This document shows positions 51,489-59,564 of a stretch of DNA of 64,000 bases, piece by piece; within the stretch, counting starts at the first letter, position 1; the number at the start of each line of letters is the position of its first letter. The position numbers were made by a program, and so were the translations under genes. The notes under the pieces were generated by a model. It had not been told where the DNA came from. It saw only the letters and a list, made by a program, of their open reading frames with translations, and ran no database searches. The DNA comes from an uncultured Sphingomonadaceae bacterium (GTDB lineage: Bacteria; Pseudomonadota; Alphaproteobacteria; Sphingomonadales; Sphingomonadaceae). The stretch spans positions 1,644,506 to 1,708,505 of the forward strand of contig CANMGU010000002.1 in the NCBI GenBank assembly GCA_947497455.1, read 5' to 3'.

Positions 51489-53276
51489 ATGGCCGAGCCC
51501 CGGATCACCGCCATGCTATCACCGCGCTTCAGGTTTTCCGGCGTGCTGCTGGTTGCTGTGGTTGCGCTGCTGATGGCCTTGCTGAGCCTGACTACTTTCA
51601 TGCGCGATCTTGACGGGCGCAGCTTCGATTATCTGTCAACGGTGGCGCCGGCACTGCCCGAGCAGCCGGGCATCACGCTGATCGCGATTGACGAGCCGAG
51701 CATGGACGCGATCGGGCAGCAATGGCCATGGCGGCGCTCGCAACATGCCGAACTGATCGGTCAGCTCCGTAAAGCCGGGACCAAAGCCATCGCATTCGAT
51801 GTGCTTTTTGCCGAACCATCGGACGATGCGGAGGACCAGGCGCTGGTCGATGCGATGGGACCGGATATTGTTCTCGCCGCTGATGAAAGCCTGATCGAGC
51901 GTCCTTATGGCAGCACGCTGGTGCGCACCGAGCCGATGGCAGAGCTGATCGCAGGCGGCGCCCGCTCCGGTATTGCAAGCCTGTCCATGGATGGTGACGG
52001 CGTTCTGCGCAACATGCCGGTTTACCAGGATGGCTTCATGACGACGCTGCTGGAAATGGCTGATGGCGCACCGGCACCACAGAGCGAAACGGTCCGGCGG
52101 ATCCAGCATTTTGGTGCCGCGGGCAGCTATCCCACGATTTCCTATTATCAGGCGTTGGACCCCGAAGCCTATCTGCCGCCGGACTATCTCAAGGATCAGG
52201 TTGTGGTGATCGGCTTTGCCTTGCAGACCAACGCGGATGTTGCGACCGGCGGGATAGATGCTTTCGAAACCGCCTATACATTGCGGTCGCGTCAGCTTAC
52301 CCCGGGCATAGAAGTGCAGGCAACGATTTTTGACAATCTCCGCACTGGGCTGTCGATCAGCATATCGCCACTCTGGCTATCGCTTGTCATTATCGCTCTT
52401 GCTAGCGCGCTGGCGTTGCTGGTGTCCCGTCCCAAGGAACCGGGTCGAAAGGCATTGTTGCTAGCCCTGGCCTTATTGGCGATCATTGGCGGGTCATGGT
52501 TGGCGCTGCAATTCGGGCGCTTCTGGATTGGACCGGTGGCTCCGTCCGCTGCATTGGTGCTCAGCGTGATTGCCATTGCGACGCGCGACTTTGCGGGCGA
52601 ACAACGACGGGGACGCGAAGTTCAGAATGCCTTTGGTCAATATCTCGCACCCGAATTGGTGCAGAAGATCGCCGATGATCCTGAATTGCTCAATCTCGGT
52701 GGGGTCAATCGCGAGTTGACCATATTATTTTCTGACATTCGCGGCTTCACCTCCATTGCGGAAGCGATGAAGGATGATCCGCAAGGACTGACGCGGATGA
52801 TCAATACGATCCTTACGCCGCTGTCGAACATCATTCTCAGCCATGGTGGCACGATTGACAAATATATGGGCGATTGCGTCATGGCCTTCTGGAATGCACC
52901 GCTGGACGATCCCGATCATGCGTTGCACGCGCTGGAAGCGGCGCGCGAGATGCTCGCGGAGATGGACAATATCAATCAAGCCATTCAGACGATGTTACCG
53001 GCCGGAGCCAATGTGCCGGTGATCCGCATGGGCATTGGCATCAACACGGGAACCTGCGTGGTTGGCAATATGGGGTCGGACCGTCGGTTCGACTATTCGG
53101 TGCTCGGCGATGCCGTAAACCTCGCTTCGCGTCTCGAGGGACAATGCGAAGAGCAGGGCGTCGACATATTGATCGGACAAACCACAGTCAGCGCGGCGCC
53201 ATCTTTTTCCTTTAGGAAAGTGGCGGATATTCAAGTCAAAGGCCGATCCGCGACTGAGCCGACCTATAGCTTTTGA
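51489..53276 (+). CDS. CHASE2-domain adenylate/guanylate cyclase
   Basis: A 595-residue membrane protein. A first helix (about residues 15-35) is followed by a periplasmic CHASE2 sensor domain (about 45-280; ITLIAIDEPSMDAIGQQWPW), three further helices (about 295-385), and a class III cyclase domain (about 420-590). The catalytic motifs are present: LTILFSDIRGFTSIAEAM (metal Asp), GTIDKYMGDCVMAFWNAP (Lys and second metal Asp), and FDYSVLGDAVNLASRLEG (Asp for adenine, then Asn and Arg). This favours cAMP synthesis. It starts 1 nt after the fusion gene stop, so the two are coupled and may form one signalling pathway. Confidence 0.92.
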   Translation: MAEPRITAMLSPRFRFSGVLLVAVVALLMALLSLTTFMRDLDGRSFDYLSTVAPALPEQPGITLIAIDEPSMDAIGQQWPWRRSQHAELIGQLRKAGTKAIAFDVLFAEPSDDAEDQALVDAMGPDIVLAADESLIERPYGSTLVRTEPMAELIAGGARSGIASLSMDGDGVLRNMPVYQDGFMTTLLEMADGAPAPQSETVRRIQHFGAAGSYPTISYYQALDPEAYLPPDYLKDQVVVIGFALQTNADVATGGIDAFETAYTLRSRQLTPGIEVQATIFDNLRTGLSISISPLWLSLVIIALASALALLVSRPKEPGRKALLLALALLAIIGGSWLALQFGRFWIGPVAPSAALVLSVIAIATRDFAGEQRRGREVQNAFGQYLAPELVQKIADDPELLNLGGVNRELTILFSDIRGFTSIAEAMKDDPQGLTRMINTILTPLSNIILSHGGTIDKYMGDCVMAFWNAPLDDPDHALHALEAAREMLAEMDNINQAIQTMLPAGANVPVIRMGIGINTGTCVVGNMGSDRRFDYSVLGDAVNLASRLEGQCEEQGVDILIGQTTVSAAPSFSFRKVADIQVKGRSATEPTYSF

Positions 53277-53431
53277 GCAATGTACCAGATCGGGACAGCC
53301 GATCGCGCCTGTTCCAGAAACCCTTATGCATCTTCCAGTATCCATGTTAGAAAATCACCTGGAAGCGGAATTTTTTTTAGGCTAATTGGTCTTCCGGTGG
53401 CAGAAAGTTGCCAGGAAAAGTGGGGGAAATT

Positions 53432-53977
53432 ATGAAAAAACATCTTTTGGCTGCGGCTGGAGCTGCTTGTCTGACAGTTCCAAGCACAGCGAGCGCTGCA
53501 ATCATTACGGAAACGCTTGGAATCACGGGCAGTGATTATCAACTGCTCTTTGGAGATCCGTCGGCTGCCCCGGCTGATCCAACATCAATCATATTTTCGG
53601 TTACGTTCGACAATAGCGCAAATGTTGCAGGAACAACGACGGGTTTGAACATAATTTCAGCCACCCTGCCTTATGCGGCTGAATTCGCATATAGTAGCGG
53701 TAGCGATACACTGACGCTGGCCACCAACGCTAATCCTAACAGCTGTGGAAATCCTTCGGAATCCTTCTGTATTTTCATCAATAATTTTTCAACGGCGCCC
53801 AGCACGACCTTTGTGCAGCAATCGACAGCAAGCGGCGGATTTTGGACAGCAAACTCGATCAACATCTCCGCTGTGCCCGAACCAGCCACATGGGCGTTCA
53901 TGATCTTTGGCTTTGGTGCCGTTGGTGGCGCGGTCCGGCGTCAGCGCAGAGCCAATGTGAAAGTCAGCTACGCTTAA
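53432..53977 (+). CDS. PEPxxWA-CTERM sorting-signal protein
   Basis: A 181-residue exported protein. It has a Sec signal peptide (LLAAAGAACLTVPSTASA) and a C-terminal sorting signal: VPEPATWAFMIFGFGAVGG and a basic RRQRR tail. The PEPxxWA-CTERM form is typical of Sphingomonadales and is recognised by an exosortase, placing the protein in the envelope or extracellular matrix. The central region is Ser/Thr/Asn-rich with no recognisable domain; one pair of cysteines is present. GGGGGAAATT precedes the start. A terminator follows. Confidence 0.9.
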   Translation: MKKHLLAAAGAACLTVPSTASAAIITETLGITGSDYQLLFGDPSAAPADPTSIIFSVTFDNSANVAGTTTGLNIISATLPYAAEFAYSSGSDTLTLATNANPNSCGNPSESFCIFINNFSTAPSTTFVQQSTASGGFWTANSINISAVPEPATWAFMIFGFGAVGGAVRRQRRANVKVSYA

Positions 53978-54002
53978 ACAGAGATAACCAGGTTATCCCA
54001 AA

Positions 54003-54033
54003 GCCCTGCCAGAGCGATCTGGCGGGGTTTTTT
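54003..54033 (+). terminator. Rho-independent terminator after the PEP-CTERM gene
   Basis: CCCTGCCAGA pairs with TCTGGCGGGG around GCGA (10-bp stem with one wobble), followed by six T. Confidence 0.92.
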
Positions 54034-54104
54034 GTTAGTTCGCCTGCAATTGCCTTGAGTGCTATCGCGGTCGTGAGGATCGCTGAATCACTTTTGAGAG
54101 ATCG

Positions 54105-54530
54105 TCACATAATTTGAGACGAAACAGATTTTTTCGCGCTATCTCTATCCCACAACATCATCGCACCAGGTATCATCAGTGCCCACAAACCAGATATTGG
54201 CAAAAACACGCCGCATATAGTGGGTACGATAAGGAACGACCACCCTGTGATACGTTGAAAGGGCAAATGACCAAGTCTGCCAGCTTCGGTTATGATTAGT
54301 CCAAGGATCACCATTAGCCATGTAAACACAATGAACCAGAATGCCGCCATCATATCGAGCGTCCAGGAACTTCCCGCTCCCGGCCCCGCAATCCAAATTT
54401 CCCGAAGCAAATCACCGAACAAGACAAAGGACATTATCCCGTGACCAATACCCATGGCAAACAAGACCTGTCCTGCCCGCTGTAACATTGGTTTTCTGCG
54501 AATAGGGTCCAGATGATTCTGCTTTGTCAT
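54105..54530 (-). CDS. Small membrane protein (DUF6463-like)
   Basis: A 141-residue protein with about four helices. The segment RAGQVLFAMGIGHGIMSFVL and the AAFWFIVFTWLMVILGLII block resemble a family of small membrane proteins often annotated as DUF6463; the match is from memory and not verified. It overlaps the upstream gene by 4 nt, forming a two-gene operon divergent from a TetR regulator. The function is unknown. Confidence 0.65.
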   Translation of the reverse strand: MTKQNHLDPIRRKPMLQRAGQVLFAMGIGHGIMSFVLFGDLLREIWIAGPGAGSSWTLDMMAAFWFIVFTWLMVILGLIITEAGRLGHLPFQRITGWSFLIVPTICGVFLPISGLWALMIPGAMMLWDRDSAKKSVSSQIM

Positions 54531-54931
54531 AAGCCGTGCGAAAGGATTAAGTCGGGGAAAGGCACAAACAGGATCAGGGCTACTACCCAGATACTGAACA
54601 ACGCCGCAAAGAAGATCAGACCGGTTTCTCTATTTCCTCGTGCGATCGCCGGAACTGCAACGCACATCAACCAGATTGTTTTGTAGATGAGCTGTAACAG
54701 CAGGATAGGCCAATAGTCTGATGGACTTGTTATACCAAGAATCGCAACCAAACCGAGCGCCAACCACAAGGCACCGAGTATTTTAGTATTGCGATCAACG
54801 GTTGTTTCGCCGGCAAAGACATATTTCCCGGCTAAGCGTGGTAAGAACAATGCTACAGCACCTACCAGTCCCGCGCCGAAAATTGCGGCACCGAACATCA
54901 GCTGCAAGCCTAAGGTTTCAGCAATCAACAT
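54527..54931 (-). CDS. Small membrane protein of unknown function
   Basis: A 134-residue protein with four hydrophobic segments (about 6-28, 45-63, 68-90 and 103-122) and a short charged loop (AGETTVDRNTK). The ATG at 54931 has AAGGTC upstream; an in-frame GTG at 54964 lies inside the operator and is less likely. It is first in the pair with the gene at 54105. The pair is probably controlled by the adjacent TetR repressor. Confidence 0.65.
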   Translation of the reverse strand: MLIAETLGLQLMFGAAIFGAGLVGAVALFLPRLAGKYVFAGETTVDRNTKILGALWLALGLVAILGITSPSDYWPILLLQLIYKTIWLMCVAVPAIARGNRETGLIFFAALFSIWVVALILFVPFPDLILSHGL

Positions 54932-54956
54932 TCTAAAGACCTTCGAGATTTTATAA

Positions 54957-55016
54957 GTAACCACTGGTTACATTGCAATTTGCTTGAATGTAAAGTAAAA
55001 AGTTTCCACCGGAAAC
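54957..55016. promoter_or_regulatory. Two 15-bp operator palindromes for the TetR regulator
   Basis: GTAACCACTGGTTAC (54957-54971) and GTTTCCACCGGAAAC (55002-55016) share the pattern GTNNCCACYGGNNAC, each with perfect 6-bp or longer arms. They are 45 bp apart centre to centre, in the 97-nt gap between the TetR gene and the membrane-protein pair. The second one ends 12 nt before the TetR start, and the first lies just ahead of the membrane-protein pair, so binding could repress both directions. Confidence 0.82.
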
Positions 55017-55028
55017 ATTGGGGCAGCT

Positions 55029-55604
55029 ATGGCATCTTATCATCATGGAAATCTCTCGGAAGCACTTCTCGATGCAGCAGAGGTTCAGATCGAAGCTGTC
55101 GGACTTGAAGCGCTCTCGATTAGAGCCTGCGCAAAAGCAATTGGCGTCACTCACAGTGCCGCATTCAGACATTATAAGAATAAGCGTCATTTGCTGACGG
55201 CTTTGGCAACCCGCTCCGCACATAGGATGGCTGATGCCATCCAATTGTCTGCTGAGAAGACAGCGCAAAATAAGGGTTTCCTGGAAACTGGACTTTCTTA
55301 CATTGATTTTGCAATTCAAAATCCGCAGCAGTTTCGTTCGGTTTTTCGGGAAGAATTGATTGATGCCGATGACGGAAGCTATCGCTTAGCAACTGCGAGA
55401 TTGGCGGCTCAGCTGGGGGATGGTCGAGAACAGCGATCACAGCCTGAGCCAATCTCCGAGGCGGCCTTGCTTGCTTGGAGCACAGTACATGGATTGGCTT
55501 GTCTAAGCATCGATGGATCTTTGGAGTCGGATATTTCCAAGGCAGATCGAATGCAATTCTTCAGAAAAACCCTTCAACGACTGGGTCCGGTTCTTGAACG
55601 CTAG
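55029..55604 (+). CDS. TetR/AcrR family transcriptional regulator
   Basis: A 191-residue repressor. The N-terminal HTH is clear in LSIRACAKAIGVTHSAAFRH with YKNKRHLLTALA as the following helix; the opening HHGNLSEALLDAAEVQIEAV is typical of the TetR subgroup with a WHG-type C-terminal domain. The C-terminal domain probably binds a small hydrophobic ligand. Likely targets are its own promoter and the divergent membrane-protein pair, through the operators in the gap. Confidence 0.9.
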   Translation: MASYHHGNLSEALLDAAEVQIEAVGLEALSIRACAKAIGVTHSAAFRHYKNKRHLLTALATRSAHRMADAIQLSAEKTAQNKGFLETGLSYIDFAIQNPQQFRSVFREELIDADDGSYRLATARLAAQLGDGREQRSQPEPISEAALLAWSTVHGLACLSIDGSLESDISKADRMQFFRKTLQRLGPVLER

Positions 55605-55689
55605 TCTGAACCAAACCGCGAGATAAGCAACAATCAGACAGGTCTGCTGTTGGGCAGAAGCTGTCGTGACGCCAATTATATCACCAGGC

Positions 55690-56337
55690 CTAGCGCTCCT
55701 TACGGCCGCGAAGTGAAAATCTCCGAGGACGGCGAGATCTACCAAATTCCAGCGAAGATCGCGTGGTAGCGGTTTCGGTTAAGAGCTTGCGGTTTCGTTC
55801 AAGGAAAATTGCAGTGATGATTCCTGCGATTGCGCCAAACAGATGTGATTCAAAGGAAACGAAGCCGGCGGTGGGCAATATACCAAACACCATACCGCCG
55901 TAGAAAAAGGCAACGCCAAGCGCGATAACAATGCTGCGGAAACTGCGCTCTATCCATCCGAGGGCGATGATCAGACTCCATAGCCCGAATATCCAGCCGC
56001 TTGCGCCAATATGCAGGGCATCGCGGGCAAACAGCCAAACGAGGCTGCCGGTGATGGCGATGATCAGGAAGCTGGCGACTAGAAAATAGCGCCTGCCATT
56101 GAGCAAGCAGAGGAAACTGAACACCACGATCGCAAACATGTTGTTTCCCAAATGCGTGAAATCACCATGCAACCACGGCGCTGTGAAGATCGTGTAAATG
56201 CTGTCAATCTCGCGCGGTTCGATGCCGTAACTGTTCAGATAGCCGCCGGATAACAGATTGGCGATATGGACTGCGACAAATATTCCGCATAGGATCGCTA
56301 TGACTTTTAGGCGTTCTGTCAGGTTGGGAATTCTCAT
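55690..56337 (-). CDS. Rhomboid family intramembrane serine protease
   Basis: A 215-residue membrane protein with about six helices. HGDFTHLGNNMF contains the HxxxN motif; GASGWIFG holds the catalytic Ser; SHLFGAIAG carries the catalytic His. These define an active rhomboid protease cleaving transmembrane substrates. The Arg-rich C-terminal tail (RSRRPRRFSLRGRKER) is cytoplasmic. No partner gene is adjacent. Confidence 0.92.
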   Translation of the reverse strand: MRIPNLTERLKVIAILCGIFVAVHIANLLSGGYLNSYGIEPREIDSIYTIFTAPWLHGDFTHLGNNMFAIVVFSFLCLLNGRRYFLVASFLIIAITGSLVWLFARDALHIGASGWIFGLWSLIIALGWIERSFRSIVIALGVAFFYGGMVFGILPTAGFVSFESHLFGAIAGIITAIFLERNRKLLTETATTRSSLEFGRSRRPRRFSLRGRKER

Positions 56338-56466
56338 TGGAACGTCTAGCCTAGCATCCGGTCAACCGCACTGCAAACTTGCAGGAGAGCAAGCGGCTGC
56401 TTAGGGCGCAAAAGCGGAGATCGCAGAGACAGGCTTCTTGTCTGCTTCCGACCGATCTGCGGACTA

Positions 56467-57681
56467 TCAGCCAGCAGAGGCGCGCTTCAGTTCCACCAGC
56501 TTTGGATTTGGTTTGGGCGCTGCCTCCTCCAGACGCCGTTCCTCGGCGTTTTCGACACGATCTCGGCCGCTTGACTTGGCTCGGTAAAGCGCGGAATCAG
56601 CCCGTGCAAACAATTGCTCATAGGTCTCCCCGTCGCGCGCTGTGGCCACGCCAAAACTCGCAGTCAGGCGGATATCATCGTTGAGACTGGCATGTTCGAG
56701 ACGCGCGAAGCCTTGCCTGATCCGTTCGGCTAACCGTTCAGCCGGGTCATTCGGGCAATTCCAGACCGCGATACAGAATTCCTCTCCGCCGATCCGGCCC
56801 GCTGCGTCGGATCCGCGGACCATCTGATCGATAAGTCCGCCGAAGCTCGAGATTGCTTGGTCGCCCGCCTGGTGTCCCCAAATATCATTTACCTGTTTGA
56901 AGTGGTCGATATCGGCGACCACCAGGCTCAGGGGTCGACCCTCGGTTTGCGCACGGGGAAGAAGATTTCGCATCGACTGCTCAAACGCACCCCGGTTGAG
57001 CAGCCCGGTCAAAGCATCACGCTCACTGCTTTCGCGCAGGGCATTGGTCCATTCGGCGATCGTCGCGCCGATCAGAACTATCGCTGTTGTCACACCTTTT
57101 ACCCCGAGCACGAGCCCGATCAGTGAATAGTAAATCGACTCCCGATAAACCTGCGCCGGGATCGACTTTTCGAATAGCAGGGTTAATGTTGGCCTGACGA
57201 GGAAATCGGCGGCCTGAAATGCGATGATCGCGATAATCGCGACATCGATTACGGAGCGCCGCCGTGCCGTGAGGAGCGTAGTCACTCCCATGGCAAACAT
57301 GACCCCATAGCCCATATTGACGACGACCAGTCGCGGGCCGACATCATTGGAAAAGCTAACTGTCAGTCCCAGTGCCAATGCGCTGATCAGGTAAACGGCC
57401 GCGAAGCTTCCCAGATGAAGCCGTTGCCCAGCGCGCTCACAGACCGATGCCACCAGCAAGGTAGAGCCAAGAGCGTAGAAAACCTGCGTCACATGAAAAA
57501 GGTAGAACGCATCGGCCGGCAGGAAGTGGGTGATAAGAAAGCCCACTGCGGACAGGGCATAGGCAATGCCAAAGCCGAGCACATGACGCTTCATGCGCCC
57601 CACCCGCCAAAGCACCACGAATGTCGCCGCAAAAAACAGCGCCATGAGCGGTGTCACCAGTCCCAGAATTTGTGTTTGCAT
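56467..57681 (-). CDS. Membrane-bound diguanylate cyclase (GGDEF)
   Basis: A 404-residue protein. About seven N-terminal helices (to about residue 215) form a membrane sensor; a GGDEF domain follows (about 225-390) with RDALTGLLNRGAFE, DIDHFKQVNDIWGHQAGDQ and the active-site GGEEF. An RxxD inhibitory site (RGSD) sits at the usual distance before GGEEF, so feedback by c-di-GMP is likely. No EAL domain is present. c-di-GMP often controls motility, so a link to the flagellar locus is possible but not shown. Confidence 0.93.
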   Translation of the reverse strand: MQTQILGLVTPLMALFFAATFVVLWRVGRMKRHVLGFGIAYALSAVGFLITHFLPADAFYLFHVTQVFYALGSTLLVASVCERAGQRLHLGSFAAVYLISALALGLTVSFSNDVGPRLVVVNMGYGVMFAMGVTTLLTARRRSVIDVAIIAIIAFQAADFLVRPTLTLLFEKSIPAQVYRESIYYSLIGLVLGVKGVTTAIVLIGATIAEWTNALRESSERDALTGLLNRGAFEQSMRNLLPRAQTEGRPLSLVVADIDHFKQVNDIWGHQAGDQAISSFGGLIDQMVRGSDAAGRIGGEEFCIAVWNCPNDPAERLAERIRQGFARLEHASLNDDIRLTASFGVATARDGETYEQLFARADSALYRAKSSGRDRVENAEERRLEEAAPKPNPKLVELKRASAG

Positions 57682-57806
57682 CTATCCCCAGCGCTCCTGA
57701 CTCCGTTGGTTAGGCTAATATGATTAAGAGCGTCTTAAGGAATTCCAATCCACTCCGTCGGGGAAGAGGCTATGAGAATTGTGTGAACTTTGAACGGCAA
57801 TCTCTG

Positions 57807-57885
57807 TCGTCATTCCAGCGGAAGCTGGAATCTCCAACAGACCGGCACCCTTTTTTGAGGAGATCCCAGCTTTCGCTGGGATGAC
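57807..57885. repeat. Inverted pair of a REP-like element
   Basis: GTCATTCCAGCGGAAGCTGG (starting near 57808) and its partner GGAGATCCCAGCTTTCGCTG (starting near 57859) are reverse-complement copies with about three mismatches over 29 bp. Each copy has its own CCAGC/GCTGG mini-stem. Together they can form a long hairpin between the diguanylate cyclase and sulfotransferase genes. Elements of this sequence type are, from memory, common in alphaproteobacterial intergenic DNA. Confidence 0.8.
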
Positions 57886-57913
57886 GGATTGGGTGGAGGG
57901 TGTTTCCTATGAC

Positions 57914-58633
57914 TTAGAGCTTGTATCCATAGCGATCCGCCATCTCTACGAGCTGGGGATATTCTGGATAGGCCTTGATTGCTTCGCTAACGTCTTCAAG
58001 CGGCTGTTCAACAACAGCACGTCGAGAATTCGAATTCTCGGAACGGCTTTTCTGGATATAGGTGAGGTCTCGACCAAGCCAACTCGAAATATTCTCGATA
58101 TTCTCTGACAGCTTTTCAATCTGAAAGCGTTTGTCTGTAATGGCCTCGCATCTTCGGTTCCATTCGATATACCAGCGTAAACTGCTTCGAAGAGGGTCGT
58201 CGCTAAACTCAAAATGTTTTTTGGCAAACGTATAAAATGGCATGCGTTGGTCTTTAATTTTGTCGTCAAACCATCCGAGATTATAGGTAGAGAGTATAAC
58301 TTTATGAGGGTGCCTTATCTGATGAATGGCTATGATTTCGGGGTCGGGAAGATAGGGTATTGCGAGCCAAGACGCATCACCTTTGCAATGAATACCGCGA
58401 TCCGGATTTCTCAGCTTCGGACCATCAGGAGTGAAGTAGGCTTCATGGGAACATTCATAGCCGGAAGCTTTGAAAAGATCGGCCACGTAGGTGCTTCCTG
58501 AACGCCCGGTTCCGATGATTGCAAATTCTGGTTTCTTGGCCAGCACCACATTTGCCACTTTGTACAGTGACAACGCGATCGGCAAAACCGGTTTTGGTAG
58601 GGATTCGCGAACAGCTCTGAGATTCAGGCCCAT
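57914..58633 (-). CDS. Sulfotransferase family protein
   Basis: A 239-residue protein with the PAPS-binding motif IIGTGRSGSTYVADLF (residues about 38-53) and a second region HQIRHPHKVILST that corresponds to the 3'-phosphate-binding loop. It should transfer sulfate from PAPS to a hydroxyl acceptor, perhaps a polysaccharide or lipid. It starts with a short hydrophobic segment but has no clear signal. The acceptor cannot be deduced; no polysaccharide genes are adjacent. Confidence 0.8.
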   Translation of the reverse strand: MGLNLRAVRESLPKPVLPIALSLYKVANVVLAKKPEFAIIGTGRSGSTYVADLFKASGYECSHEAYFTPDGPKLRNPDRGIHCKGDASWLAIPYLPDPEIIAIHQIRHPHKVILSTYNLGWFDDKIKDQRMPFYTFAKKHFEFSDDPLRSSLRWYIEWNRRCEAITDKRFQIEKLSENIENISSWLGRDLTYIQKSRSENSNSRRAVVEQPLEDVSEAIKAYPEYPQLVEMADRYGYKL

Positions 58634-58837
58634 AAATTACACCGTTCAAATTTTGTTTGTACTGGATTGGGTTCGCAAGATTGTTGACTATGACGGCGTC
58701 CATACTGCCGCTTTATCAATCGGCCTAACAATCTCGGACAAAACTGTAAATCAGATTTTCCCCAAGGAGATGAGCGAAGCAAAGCTGTGCTCTGGAACGA
58801 TGCAAGGGAGGGTGGAACTTACCGGATTGCCAGGCCG

Positions 58838-59503
58838 CTACTCCCCATGGACCCGCGATGCATTGTGAAACCGTTGATAGACGAACCAGCCTGTCCATAA
58901 TGCGGCATAGAGCGCTAGGCTAGCGAATATTGCGGGTTTGGGATCGCTGATCGTGCTGATCGAGCCGGCATAGGCGGCGATAGCGATATAGGGGATTGTC
59001 CCCAGTGTATAAAAAGCCAAATAGCGGAATAGCGGCATGCGGGTCATGCCCGCCATGCAGGCGGTGACCTCTGGAGCCATCGGAACGGCGCGGGCAAGCA
59101 TGATCATTGCCGGACCGCTGCGGATGAAGGCAGCAGCCATTTCCGCGCGCTCGGTGTCGCTTTTAACGATCAGGCCGATAGCGCCAGTGCCGTATTTCCA
59201 GCTCATCCCATATCCGGCAAGCATCGCCAGCGTCAGTCCGGTAAAAGCCGCCGCTGCCCCCATCGGAAAGCCCAGAAAAAAGCCCGCCAGCAGGATAGTG
59301 GCAAGGGTCGGAACGGACAGGATGATGTCGAGCAGTAGCAGGAGGACAATCAGAGCAAAAATATAGATCGGATCGACCTGCTGCGCGGCGTCGAACCACA
59401 ATCGGACCTTTTCGATGGTCAGCAGGTCTAGGCCACGTCCGACCAGAAATATAACCACAAACAGCAATGTCAGGGCGGCCATGATTTTAACCATTGGTTT
59501 CAT
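58838..59503 (-). CDS. TVP38/TMEM64 (DedA-related) membrane protein
   Basis: A 221-residue protein with about five helices. The VTT-domain core is visible in FFLGFPMGAAAAFTGLTLAM and, later, LARAVPMAPEVTACMAGMTR with YLAFYTLGTIPYIAIAAYAG. The family is thought to move lipids across or within membranes. It is separated by about 60 nt from the flavin reductase gene upstream on the same strand. Confidence 0.88.
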   Translation of the reverse strand: MKPMVKIMAALTLLFVVIFLVGRGLDLLTIEKVRLWFDAAQQVDPIYIFALIVLLLLLDIILSVPTLATILLAGFFLGFPMGAAAAFTGLTLAMLAGYGMSWKYGTGAIGLIVKSDTERAEMAAAFIRSGPAMIMLARAVPMAPEVTACMAGMTRMPLFRYLAFYTLGTIPYIAIAAYAGSISTISDPKPAIFASLALYAALWTGWFVYQRFHNASRVHGE

Positions 59504-59564
59504 CAGAGGGAAGTGATCATTGACTGATTTTATTGCCTATTCAAACAGCATGTCGGCGGCATTA

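Noticed and set aside
58491..58868. A 125-codon plus-strand frame across the sulfotransferase start and gap
   Set aside because: Half of it is antisense to the sulfotransferase gene; no motif and no ribosome-binding site.
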